The position numbers and the translations under genes are program-made. From Calamus simplicifolius (Eukaryota; Streptophyta; Magnoliopsida; Arecales; Arecaceae): DNA of 64,000 nt. A model generated the notes under the pieces. That model searched no databases and had not been told where the DNA came from. It was given only the letters and a program-made list of their open reading frames with translations. Of the stretch, positions 34,576 to 45,846 are shown piece by piece (position 1 is the first letter of the stretch; each line of letters opens with the position of its first letter). The stretch is from contig UESW01004240.1 of NCBI GenBank assembly GCA_900491605.1, positions 104,349 to 168,348 on the forward strand, in the 5' to 3' direction.

Positions 34576-37500
34576 AGTAAAGTGTGAAAACAAATATAGT
34601 AAGAAAAGTAGTGTGTGATAAGTATTGGAAGAGAAAAAGGTAATATTCAATTATAGACTAATAGCAACCACAACAACAAGTAGAGTGTGAAAACAAAAAA
34701 CAACAATAAGACCAAGCAAAATTAGAAGAGCATCAATTAAAAAGTAATTAGAGATGCGGCCATCATCTCAATAACCAATGGCAAAGCATAAGAATATGAG
34801 CAGAGAATATGAAGGTCAATGGCTAGTTAACCAATGTCATCCTACATGGACTCAATCATCCATATTTTTATAACGTTTTAAGTCCATCTATTGGCCACTT
34901 AATTTTGGATGCAAAATTTTCATTTGAAGGCATTTGTCCACAGTCCAAGCCATAAGAGACCTCAACGATCTCATGATTTCAGCCAACAAATTCAACGTAG
35001 CATCTCCCATGTCAATCTGTCAGAAGAAAGCAACAGTGTATGCCGCTGCTAACAACGAGAATGATAGCTTAAAATAGTGGGAGAACAACTGGAAATTAGC
35101 ATAGGTATGAGAGCCAAAATTTTCATTACCATAAGGTGTGAAGAACGGCTAGAGATATGCTATTGAAGATTAAAGTTCGCCAATTTGTCAAGGACTGGAG
35201 CTTGGATTGTTAAGTAGGAGACATAAAGATACCTAAGTCACACCAAAAAAAAAAAAAAAACATAGAGGATGGTACATAAGAATGAATTTTTTACAGGATA
35301 CTCTTAACCTTGCCATCAACATATAGTTTTAATATGGTTACCTACTTCTCGACATCGAAAAATAACAAATCATTCATAAATTTTATCAGATTCCAGTTCA
35401 AGTCCTAACTAGTTTGAACAGATTTCATGAGAGAAAAAAATAATATAACCATGCTCTCTTGCCAAGTAGTCATTGGCTATGAATTCTCTGAAACCCTTGC
35501 TAAGGGAAACTCTATTAACCCTCCTCCTTTAGCTAATAATAATCATGCATGTGTCATGTCCCATTCATAGTGCATGCAAGGTGTGAGAAAAATATAACCT
35601 AATGACAGGTATCTTAACATCATGCCCTGCGTGACCAAGGTTCATTATCTATAATATTTGTTTTATATTTTTTAGAGAAAGAAAGAAATTAAAAAAAAGG
35701 CTTTTGTAAATTCGTAACGTAATCTTCTTTCCTTCATGCAGACAATTAAATAAGGTTAGCATGACCTTTTGAATTTTCATATAAAGTTAAAGAAAGGATT
35801 ACTCCATCCATCATTCTTCAATTAACTTGTGCATAAAATGCTAAGATTATGATGAAAGGATGTGGCAAGTGTCTCCCTCCCATTCCAAGGTAAGTAAATG
35901 CCTTTGGACATGGAGAAAGGAGATGAAAACTTTCCAGAGGTACTCTTCAAAACAAACACTAACAAAGACCTATGGGTTTTAGGCTTTTAGCAAACAAAAC
36001 TTTATTATTTATTTCCTTTGCTTTCTAAAGTAAACTAAGACCACCCGATATTCCCACAATAATTGATGAGGTTCTTTAGTTGGACCAAATAAATAATTGA
36101 TTTATTTAAAACTAGATAAATCAATAAGTTTCTCTATTAACCTGATGATCTAATGTGATCAACGAGTAAAAGTAGATTGTTATTTTATATTTTTTAAAAT
36201 TATTTTATAATAAAATAACTTAAATCCAAGCATGATTTTTTAGATTTTTTTTTATTTTTCACATTTAAATCTCTCTTTCCATCTCTTATATTTTAAATAT
36301 ATCTGTAACTTTTTATATTTGAACTTTATGAATAATTATGTATCTTTTATGCTTCATTATACTTATAAATCAGTAATATTATTTTTTAGAAAAGTTTAAA
36401 TTACATTCACATCCCTAAGGTGTGGTATAATTACATTTATTTTTTCTCTTGTTTCAAAAATTATAAATACCTCTCAAACTAACAGTAAAACTTATGGTAT
36501 TAACTTGGGATGCATAATTATATTTATACCCATCTAAATTTTTTAAGTAAATTATATTCATCTTCTCTAATGTATGGCATAGTTACATTCATGTCATCCT
36601 CTTGTTTCATAAATTAAATTAAATTAAATTCTATACGACAACATGGTAGTACATGCATGCTAAATCTAGTTTTATTTTAAATTAGAATCAAGAGAAGATT
36701 GAATGTAATTATGACATACATCAGGGGAGGTGAATTAATGTGAAAAAAGGGTAATTTTAATTTTAATTTAGCTTTATTACCTAATGACATCATCTTTACA
36801 TTTACATTTTAATAGCAACTTAACAAAAGATATTATTTATTGCCCCAAACCATAACTTGAGGAAGATGTTAGTAATTTCTGAATCAAAAAATGATGCGAA
36901 TATAATTATGCCATAGCAAAAAAAAAAGATATAATTTACTTTAATTTTAAACATTTAAAATTTAAAATTGCTATATTATTTAGATTTTATAAAGAAATTA
37001 TTTTAATTTATTATTATGAATCATAATTTTAATTTTAATTATTCATACAATTTGATCATAAATTCAATGGTGGACTATTGAACAATTGATCCAATCCTTC
37101 AACCGAGTCGATATCTCGGTGTTTTGGCCAATAAATCACTAGTTGTAGCTATTTGACCTAGCACGTTGCGTGCTTATTGTTGGTAAATTTAAGTTGGAAC
37201 TGCTTCTACATTGAGATCTAATTTAATTAGACGACGTGATAAAAGGTTTTTGGAATCTCGGTGTAGCCTGCCATTGGCCTGTCTTGAAGCTCATAGACAG
37301 ATAATCTCTTCGGTGAATTAACTCATGTTACTTCGCAAGCTACTTGTGTTTAATAACTTACAATTTTATGGCAACAACCATGAGTCTTCGTTAAGAACTG
37401 TAATTAATGCAGAATTTGATGTTTGGATGCACCAAGAGGTAGCCCAGTGAGTTTGAATTCTTCCCCATTGGATGCTGTAGCAGCAACCGTTGAAAAAATA

Positions 37501-37726
37501 AGTTGCCTAAAAATCATTAAAAAATTAAATTATAACAAATTAAAATTTAAGCATAAAAATTTAAAATAAATAAGTTCAGCACCATATCTAAACCTACGCT
37601 ATCCTAAGAATTAGTTTTTACTCTGTACAATTTGATGGCGTTATATTCTTAAGATATAATGATACGATTCGATTCAAACTTTTTGCGATAAGCACGATTG
37701 TATAAAAGTGAAATCCAGTAACATGC
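34576..37726. other. Non-coding AT-rich sequence
   Basis: Up to 37052 this is the P2 counterpart of 13246-15701. From 37053 to 37726 it is single-copy in the window. I see no gene, tRNA or element in it. Confidence 0.5.
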
Positions 37727-37727
37727 C

Positions 37728-37792
<65 letters not shown>

Positions 37793-37872
37793 GCATGCCT
37801 AATAATAATAATTATTATTATTATTAGGCATGCTATTATTATTATTGTTGTTGTTGTTGTTGCTGCTGCTGC
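37727..37872. repeat. (AAT)n/(ATT)n/(GTT)n/(GCT)n microsatellite with embedded palindrome
   Basis: About 70 bp of AAT repeats, the unit TAGCATGCCTAAT..ATTAGGCATGCTA as an inverted repeat centred near 37813, then ATT, GTT and GCT repeats running into the LTR of element 3. The two AGCATGCCT arms plus the AAT/ATT runs can pair over about 35 bp per side. Confidence 0.92.
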
Positions 37873-38809
37873 TGCGAAAATCCATTCTTCGACTCGAAGC
37901 TGTTGGGGCTTCGAATCCGGGCTCGACTCCTAGCCGGGACCTGCAAAACAGTCCTCGAGCAGAGGGTGGTTTGGGGGGTGCCCTCTGTGGAAGACCATCC
38001 GATGCCCAAGTCAGCAAGCAGACAAATGAGGAGAAGGATCTCTGAGAAGAATTCCTCTAAGGGCGGTGCCAGGAGCTCTCTCTGAGCTCTAATGGAGTTT
38101 TTCGGATAATGTGAGTGAGTGAAAGAGAGCGTACAGAATGGCGTACCTGGGATGATCTGAGGCTGCGATATTTATAGATGATCACCTGATTCCTTGGACA
38201 CGTCACAGAGGGTCTGAAAGTTGTTGGGATTCGAAACTGATTCGAATCAGGTTGTTACAGGGCCGGTAGGATCCGTATCTGGTTGGTTAGAGGATCAACG
38301 GCTAGGAAGAGCAGACGATGCTTCAAGATTCAGTGACTACATAGGCTCTAGGCCATTTCTGGTAGTGTTAGCATGATTTCCTATTTAAAATCTTGTTAGT
38401 TCAGGGGTATTCCGCAGAGGTGCTTGGATACCTCGGTCGGGCCGAGGTATAGAAGATGGCTGAATCTGTTAAAGTATGGTGAGACTCAATTTACCGAGGT
38501 ATAGGATAGCTCGGCCTTCCTGAGACACAGAATGGCTCGGCTTACTGAAGCACAGGATGGTTCGGTGGCGATAGCTCAACCTGTGGGGGTATGATAATAG
38601 CTCGATCAGCCGAGGTATAATAATAGCTCGATCAGTTTAGGTATAATAATAGCTCGGCCAACTATTACACGAAAGCTGTTTGGAGGGGGTAGCCTACTCA
38701 TTGCTGCCTATCGGATGTGACAGCTATGCGACAGGGTGTACGGGCTAGCCCTAGCCCGATGTCTTGGATTGTACGCATATTAATGCAATGATATTTTTAC
38801 CCCTCATCA
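37873..38809 (-). repeat. 3' LTR of element 3
   Basis: The inner end is fixed by the polypurine tract: minus strand GGGGGGCATG then TGATGAGGGGTAAAAATATC. The outer end is put at the TGCGAAAATCC on the plus strand, next to the GCT repeat, and is less certain. A minus-strand CTATAAATA (about 38169-38178) is the TATA box. U3 has short repeats of the type CGAGGTATAATAATAGCTCG (38430-38680). Confidence 0.82.
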
Positions 38810-38828
38810 CATGCCCCCCACTCCCTAG
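38810..38828 (-). promoter_or_regulatory. Polypurine tract of element 3
   Basis: Minus strand CTAGGGAGTGGGGGGCATG directly precedes the 3' LTR; this is the primer for plus-strand DNA synthesis. Confidence 0.75.
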
Positions 38829-39209
38829 TCTGAAGTGTAACTTTAGATTTAGGGAGTAGAGTCTAGAATAATCCCGCCCAAAAGGATTTGAAAAGGCGCG
38901 ACGATGGCTCCGAAACTGACGGGCCGTCAATTCACTATCATTATCTGCTGTTGCACGAAGAAGAAATTCTTCGGATTTTGTGAGCGGTGATTGGGGGAGT
39001 CTTATGTGGCAGGGTCTCCGCGTTTGCGACACCTATTGCTAGAGCCTTAACGCTTAAGGCAACTTTTCGAAGCGCTGTTTAAAGGGGAGGAAGGGGCTAG
39101 GGCGACGTTTCTTCCGCAACGCTTCTTTGTCCCTGCCATAGAGACCCTCCTCTTCTCTCTCTTTTCCTTTCTACAGATTTGCTTGTGTTTCGCTCCTTGG
39201 CTGGAGAAC

Positions 39210-42200
39210 ATGAAGGGCCCAAACGATATCGCCTCGGAGATCTCCCTGGGGGACCTGGAGAGAATCCGCCGACTTTACAGAGTCCCCAGAGACGTGGTTC
39301 TATACGCACCGAAAGCCGACGATAGGGTTTCGACCGAGTTAAGTCTGGGAGCTTTCTTCTATGAGGAAAGTCTTAGGGCCAACCTTCGATTTCCTCTTCA
39401 TCCGTTGGTGCAGGAGGTGATGAGGTTCTATAACATATGTCCAACAATGGTGGCGCCTAATAGCTGGCGCAACCTTATCGGGTTTATTTCGCTCTGTAAT
39501 CACGCCGGGGTGACTGCAACCCTCCCCATGTTCCAAGTTTGCCACAATCTGGTTTCCGAGAGGGGTTCCGAGTAGTCGTATATCGGTCCCCGGAAGTCAT
39601 TCAAGATGATCGCTGATAAACCATCCTTGATAAAGGAATGGAAGTCCAGATTTTTTATTGCCAATGGGAACATCGGCTCGGATTTTCCAAGAGGATGGTC
39701 AAGCTATGTGAGGGATCCAGAGGCGCACCCGGAGTTGAGCGAACAGGAGAAGAGGGATCTGGTGACCCTTCGTGGCGGTCAGGTGGTGTCGTCTAGCGCC
39801 CTTTTATCAGAGGATGCTCTCTTCACCGCCAAACTTAGTTCTATCGACCCTCAAGGTGAGCATACTTTTCCTTTTTGGCCATGACGGCCGGTGTGCCCGG
39901 TTATCTCTATCTAATTGACCCGTTTGATACGTTTCCAGCTGAGAGGTCAGCGTTTGTGGGCCAGATGAAGAAGGAATTGGGCAAGCGTCATAGGGCTCTG
40001 ATTCTAGAGAGAGGCATAAATCTGAGAAGAGGCTCGTCCTTCCGGATCCCGCCCGAAGGGATCGAAGAATGATGGTTCCAGCCGCCCCTCTCCCACCCCA
40101 ATAAGAGAGGAAGTGGGGGCGCGAATCGGGGTTAAGAAGTCCTCTCTGCCTGAGGGAGGTAGAATGGCAGAGGAAATGGTTGAGGGGAGTTCGAAGGGAG
40201 TTGCTGGGATTTCTCCTATCCAAATTTTAGTCGTTTTGGATGATGCGAGGACACATCACCAGTCGACCTGGCGGTCCCCTCGCAAGAGATGCTTCAATTG
40301 TCGGCGGTGAGAAGTCCACTGCACACGAAGAGGCCCCCGCTCAGGTGGAGGGGTCAAGAGAGGCAGTAGCGGCTGCCGAAGTTCTGATAGAGCTGCCTGC
40401 TGAGAGGCCGGTGGAAGTTGTGGTGCCTTCCACCAAGGATCTCTCTTTTGGCTCCCGAGGATACCACAGGAGAGGTGGGAGTTCAAGCGGAGTTTGCCGG
40501 AGGCAGAACGTTGGTGGAAGAGGAAGAAGAGGAATCGCAGAGTGAGGGGGATATTCGGGCCGGGTTCCTTCAGTCGAGCCCGAGGTATTCGAGGGGGCAG
40601 ATTAGAGTCTTGACAGAGGAGGTCGGGCAAACGATTCCTTAGGTCGGAGCTCCTCAGGCCAGCTCTTCAGCTAGGGGCTCTTCCGTCCATAGCTCAGAGT
40701 TGGATGATATGCTCACCGCTTTGATGAGGTCCATTTTGCGCACGGGGAGGATTCCTCCACGGACGAATCTGCGGTCGAGGATATCATCGATGTAGCTTTC
40801 CGCCGGCTTGGAGTACCGAAGGATGCTTTCCTTCTCCCGGAAATCAGCAATAACACCCTCATGATGATGGCTTCAAATTACGCTGCTCGGATAAGCCACT
40901 ATACTGGGATTGTAACCCATGGTTGGTCAGACCATAGCTTCTCACTTGCATTTTCTTTGCAGAATTCTTTGATCACAAGGGCGTTGGTCTGGCACCTGAC
41001 TTTGGCCGTTGGGGCCTGTGCTCAGGCTAGGAAAGAGGCGGCCAAACTTCGGCGAGGGTTCTTCCAATCGATTCGCTTTCCAAGGCCTTGGCGCTCAATA
41101 AAAAGGACTTCGAAAGGGTGACAGAGTCTTTTCGTCTTACGGCCGCGAGAACCTCTCGGCTAGAAACTTAGGTCAAAGAGCTCCAGGGCTTTCGCGAGCA
41201 ATCAAATAAAGCTTGCCTGGAGTTATCTTAGATTAAAGCAGAGTATGACAATAAGGTTAAGGCCATGTAGCAGTATTTTGAAAAGAGATGGGACCAACTG
41301 AAGGCCAGTCATGCTGAAGATAAAAACAATTGGAGTAGGAGGCTTGAGGAGGAGCACAAGTGTCGGCAGCAGCGAGACCAGCTCACCGGTTTGAATAAAG
41401 AACTCGCCAAAATGGAGAATCAGCTAAAATGGTTGAATGAGCAGGTTGCTCGGCTCACCGACGATCTCGATTATGCTCTGCTGGAAATTGGGGACAAGCA
41501 GTCCCAGATTGATGACCTCAAAGAGGGCCTTCGCCAAAATCAATCGGCTAAGTCGAAGGCCTTGGAGAGGGTACAAGAACTGAGACGAACTGGCTCGGCA
41601 AGAGGAAGAGGTATGGTGTCTCTCTTTTTTTGTTTGCTCTTAGTGATTTTATTTCGTCCGTGGGCTTGAGCATTCCGATATTTTGTAGATGGGCGAAATT
41701 GAGTCCAAAGCCGGAGCAAATTGATGCCTTGGGGGCGGAGCTATCCGCGAGTCGCCAAATGAACCTCGAGCTTCAAGATCGATTAGCTGAAGCCAATGGC
41801 CGAATTGCCTCGGCCGTGGAGGAATATAAAGGTTCTGCCTAGTTTTCAGAAGAATGTAGAGAGGCATGTGCCGATGCATTTCGATTCTGCGAAGAGGAGA
41901 TCCGAGCAAAGATCTCTCGGACGCATCCCGAGTGGGATTTATCCTTTTTGGATGTCGAACCTTTTGAGACCTATACCCCGGGGCTGAAGAAGATGAGTAT
42001 AAAAACATTTCAGACATCGATCTTGATGTTATTCTGGGTTCTAGTGAGACCGCGGCTCCTGAAGGACACTCTCAACTCGCCACCGAGGAAGCAATGATAT
42101 TTGAAGTGGGCGAAACAAGCCAAGCCCCCCCGAATGTTGCTGAGGAGGCTGTCGGGCCCGACCCAACCCCGATTCTTAAGGGTCACTTATGTATTTTTCA

Positions 42201-42216
42201 CTTTTTAGATTTATGA
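39210..42216 (+). pseudogene. Antisense accessory gene of element 3 (PF04195-like N-terminus, coiled-coil C-terminus)
   Basis: It starts with MKGPNDIASEISLGDLERIR at 39210, about 130 bp after a TTTAAA. The first exon has YRVPRDVVLYAPKADDR, LRFPLHPLVQEVMRFYNI and APNSWRNLIGFISLC, the pattern I know from PF04195 ('putative gypsy type transposon'). A clean 83-bp intron (39856-39938, GTGAGC...TTCCAG) joins it to ERSAFVGQMKKELGKRHRAL. Later parts include a Glu-rich acidic stretch (near 40530), long coiled coils (41280-41850) interrupted by an intron (about 41612-41687), VEEYKGSA, and an acidic tail ending at 42216. Plus-strand introns show that it is transcribed against pol. Shifts near 39575, 40310 and 41120 break it. 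Function unknown. Confidence 0.72.
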
Positions 42217-42349
42217 TATGGTTGAAATTTTCGATGAAAGGGTCTTTTGCCTTCACTTGATCATCCTTTTGGATAATCTTTTTATCTCAAGTTTTCTTCT
42301 GACTGTGGACGAATTACGATTCATTCGCTATCTTAGGTCGGTTTGGTTC

Positions 42350-42560
42350 GGATTTGAATAAACGTCTCGGTCGGGACCGAGGTATAAGGATAGCTTGGTT
42401 TGTCCGAAGTGAAAAGTTGGCACGCTCGGCTGAGGCATAAAATGGTTCGGCGCTGCCGAGGAATATAGTTCTGGTCCCGCTTGGAGCGGGCAAGGGAATT
42501 TGTCCTGCCGAAGTATAGGATAGCTCGGCTAGGGTCAAGGTAAAGTAGGTGATTTATTCG
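42350..42560. repeat. CTCGG...CCGAGG dyad repeats, block 1
   Basis: Irregular copies of CCGAGGTATA.GATAGCTCGG resemble those in the U3 of the LTR (38430-38680), but they lie here after the main antisense gene. Confidence 0.6.
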
Positions 42561-42906
42561 AGCTAAAGAAAAGGTGCCTTGTGCCGAGGTTCTCCAGTCC
42601 GAAGCGCAGGTTCGGGCGTTATGGCTCTAGGTGACATGATCCGAGCGGTGGGAGCTTGGTCCCGAGAAAAGGGGGCACATCCCAAACCGTAATGTTATTA
42701 ATGAATCTCTTCAACGAGGGGGCGAAACACTTTTTCCCATGAGCGCCTACTGAGACGGTGACACGTGGCGTGTTTTGCGGTGATAGTGTTAAAATTGATG
42801 GCTCGGGCGATCGGGATGCGCGCCAGAGGTAGTTTAAAAATGGATGAGGGAACGCCATCGTTAATCGCCTTTTCAGCCGATCTCCCGAGATTTTTTGGAT
42901 ACTGAG

Positions 42907-43219
42907 ATGGCTTCCGGAGGCGAGGGGCGATCGACTGAGAGGCCAAGCAGCGGCGTTAATGGTCGTGGGGAGCCTCATAGGAGTGCACTACAGTGTCCGT
43001 CGATGGGGAGGTTTTGACGTCACTGTTCGCGACCACGAGCGACTTCAGAGAGTGGCCGAGCAATACCTGGCTGTCTCCATGAGAGAGAACGAATTCCTTC
43101 ATCGGGCTAACAGCCAGCTGGAGGGGCAAGTAGCATCCCTCCAGCGACAGATCGCCGAGTTAGCTCTGCGGTGTGGGGGGAGCTCGGTAGTGCCTGAAGA
43201 AGATGATAAGCCCCTGTGA
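42907..43219 (+). pseudogene. Small antisense ORF with leucine-zipper-like coiled coil
   Basis: It starts at ATG 42907 (MASGGEGRSTERPSSG). The frame closes at a TGA at 43015-43017, but the next frame is open across the same place (from an ATG at 42959) and gives VRDHERLQRVAEQYLAVS, ENEFLHRANSQLEGQVASLQ and RQIAELALR, a heptad pattern, ending EEDDKPL at 43219. One single-base shift therefore divides a protein of about 105 residues. A TTTAAAAAT lies about 70 bp before the ATG and an AATGAATGAAATAG tail signal follows the stop. I recognise no family; the zipper alone does not say what it binds. Confidence 0.45.
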
Positions 43220-43389
43220 GGGCTCATGTATTCCCTTTCCAATGAATGAAATAGAACTTTTCACAACCTTTGTATTTGGTGCTACCCTTGAAATGTTTGC
43301 TCTCGTTATGTCGGATACACGAACAAGACATTCCTCGAGGGATCCTTAGAGATCCTGGCGAGACTAGGGTATTACGTCCCTGTTTTAGT

Positions 43390-43560
43390 TGGGGCGAGGG
43401 TAGATATCTCGGCTCGGACCGAGGCATAAGATAATGTTCAGTTGTACTGAATCGAAAGGAGATAACTCAGTTTATTCCGAAGTATGGAGGCAATCTTGGC
43501 TTTGAGTCGAAGCACAAGGCAATGTCTCGGGTTATGCGAAGACATAACGGGCAGTTGGGT
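43390..43560. repeat. CTCGG...CCGAGG dyad repeats, block 2
   Basis: Degenerate copies of the CTCGGNTCGGACCGAGGCATAAG-type motif, between the second and third plus-strand units. Confidence 0.5.
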
Positions 43561-44043
43561 GGAGCAGGGATATTGATGTGCCTTCATTGAGGAGTACTTA
43601 ACTTCTGCGTCTTTTTATTACTCTGCCAGTGCCTTGTCTTTTCCAAAGCAAGTTGGCCTTCTTTTTGCCGGGATGGACAAAACGGCTTTGCAACCTGTAG
43701 AAGGATGCCTCGTTACTTGCTTGGGTCATTTATCCCGTCGGTCTTTTCCAACGCGAATCTTTTTAACGTACGATATAAGCACTCGTTCGCCATTGGAGGG
43801 CATCGTTTTCACCGGGCAATTTCCCAGGCCTGCCCATATCTCAAGGACTGGCGGACGATCTCCTGCATTTAAGGCTATTGATTCACGATCAGAGAAAAAT
43901 CTTTTTCCTTGTGTCATGGTCCGAGAAATGCGTTTGGCACGCTTTGAAAGCGCCCTTTTTCATCCTGAAACGCCATGTGGCGGTGTGGCCAAGGCGCTTT
44001 GAATCCCGGTCTTTCTGCTTTAATATCCACTACCGGTCCGTTT

Positions 44044-44053
44044 GCCTATAAAA
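44044..44053 (+). promoter_or_regulatory. Plus-strand TATA box inside element 3
   Basis: CCTATAAAAATGGG lies about 70 bp before the ATG at 44120. It is a plausible promoter for a transcript running against pol. Confidence 0.5.
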
Positions 44054-44119
44054 ATGGGAGTGCGGGCCGTGTTAGGCCATCCCCCAAGGCTTTCTTCTCT
44101 GTAAGTCGTAAGAGTTTCC

Positions 44120-44615
44120 ATGGCGTCTGTTTTATTGAAGTTGAGAGCGGAGAGTCCGAGCCCTCCTTTTGCAAGTCGATCTCCCCCGAACAGCTGGGGT
44201 GATGAAGGAGCTGCTGAAGAGCAGACAGTCCTCAAGAGAGGAATTTCAGAGATCATATGGAGAGCACACGGGAGGTCCGTAGAGATCATATGGGGAGCGC
44301 ACGTATGCGCTCCCTATGTGTCCTTTGTCACTTGCCATGAGGACCGTCGGAAATGCAGAGCACGCATATCCCCATGGTAAGGACGGACTTTTCCTTCTCC
44401 CTCTGGCTTGATTCCTCGATTTATCCGATCGGGAATCTTTCACCATGTGCAGGGGAGGAGAGCAGTGTGTCGGTCTGCTTGTGCCCCGTCTACGTGCTTG
44501 GGCCGTGGCTGGCAGTCCAACACTCCGCTTGGGGTGTTTCCTCAGCATCGGCATCCACAGGTCTTCCTCCCGTTTTTGGATCTCTTAGTTCATCCAGGGG
44601 ACCTGTGGGTGGCCG
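44120..44615 (+). CDS. Hypothetical antisense ORF, probably two exons
   Basis: ATG 44120 follows a TATA box. The first exon encodes MASVLLKLRAESPSPPF, GDEGAAEEQTVLKRG and a Cys-containing end (CAPYVSFVTCHEDRRKC) and can use the donor ATG|GTAAGG near 44378. With the acceptor GTGCAG before 44454 the frame stays open to a TAG near 44591, giving roughly 130 residues. AATAAAG at about 44796 could be the poly(A) signal. I know no related family. The splice reading is an inference; without it the ORF has 86 residues and stops at 44380. Confidence 0.35.
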
Positions 44616-45207
44616 GTTTTGTTCTTTCGCATTAACCAGTGGCTCAGCTGAGCTGTCTGGTTTCTCTAATTTCTTGGGCATGAACATCATTACTAACCGA
44701 AGCTGATCGAAGTTGCTCAGCCGAGCTTTTATCTTATTTGTATTTTCTGTGCTATGATGCACTTGTAATGCCTCTCAAGAGGCTATAATTCTTTCATTAA
44801 TAAAGAAAGTTTTCTACTCTTTCTTCCTTTATCATCTGTTTCTTTTCTGATGTGATTGTGTTGAGAGTTGTCGCTCTCGTTTTGTGCTTTCCGGCCCGTA
44901 GCCTAAGCTATAAATCTAGCAGCATTTTTGCTACTTTGTTTTTGTTAACATGTCATTCAATCCTCTGTGGAGAAAGTGTTTATCTCTGTTTAAGTCAGAG
45001 GGAGGCCTGGCGGCCGTGTGAGCTTATGTAGTAAGCATGGTCCTATTTAAGGGATGAAGTATGCATTTTTTGAAAAGAAATAACTTGCATGATCTTGCTG
45101 GTAAGCGGAGAAAGGTTGCCGACCTTTGCCGAGGCATAACAAGATATCTTAGTTGCATCAAAGTGTTTGTGAGATTACTTATCTAGGTCGAAGCTTTAGA
45201 GCTACAT

Positions 45208-45650
45208 CACTCGGTGTTGCCGAGCCTTCAGATAATGCATCACTCGATGTTGCCGAGCCTTTTGGATATCACTCGGTTGTTGCCGAGCCTTCAATTATCA
45301 CTCGGTTGTAGCCGAGGCTTCAGAATATCGCTCGGTTGTTGCCGAGGTTTCGGATATTACTCGGTTGTTGCCGAGCCTTCAATTAACATATCACTCGGTT
45401 GTTGCCAAGCCTTTAATTATCACTCGATTGTAGCCAAGGCTTTGGAATATCACTCGGTTGTTGCCGAGGTTTCCGAATATTACTCAGTTGTTGCCGAGCC
45501 TTCAATTAACATATCACTCGGTTGTTGCCGAGCCTTCAATTATCACTCGGTTGTAGCCGAGGCTTCGAAATATCGCTCGGTTGTTGCCGAGGTTTCGAAT
45601 ATTACTCGGTTGCTACCGAGCCTTTAGATTATATTTTACTTGGCGCGGCC
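45208..45650. repeat. Tandem array of CTCGGTTGTTGCCGAG units with higher-order period
   Basis: About fourteen units of 25-40 bp, each with CTCGG-TTGTTG-CCGAG (a dyad with a short loop). Four of them form a larger repeat of about 127 bp, seen at about 45345-45477 and 45478-45607 and partly before. It lies about 200 bp beyond the integrase stop, the same place as the 97-bp array of element 1. Confidence 0.85.
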
Positions 45651-45846
45651 AAAGTACGGAGTCCTCCCACTCCAGTTGGGATATATTTTACTTGGCGCAG
45701 CCAAGGTACGAAGATCCCTCGGCCTGGCTAAGTATTTATAAACCTTCTCATTATAGCCACCAAAGAAAGCAATAGAAACAGAAGTTTTCGAATTTTTAAA
45801 ATTTTAGTTTGATGGACAAAGTGGGTTCGGGGAGGGCATACTCTCA

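Larger units (their letters stand above)
25802..37052. repeat. Duplicated segment, copy P2 (split by an L1)
   Basis: 25802-26850 matches 10380-11440, and 32762-37052 matches 11434-15701. The interruption is the full-length L1. Beyond 37052 the copies diverge abruptly: P1 meets the CACTA element, P2 continues into unrelated DNA. Confidence 0.93.

Noticed and set aside
43634..44002. A 122-codon plus-strand frame as a further accessory gene
   Set aside because: It overlaps the presumed promoter of the unit at 44120, has no typical start context and no recognisable pattern.
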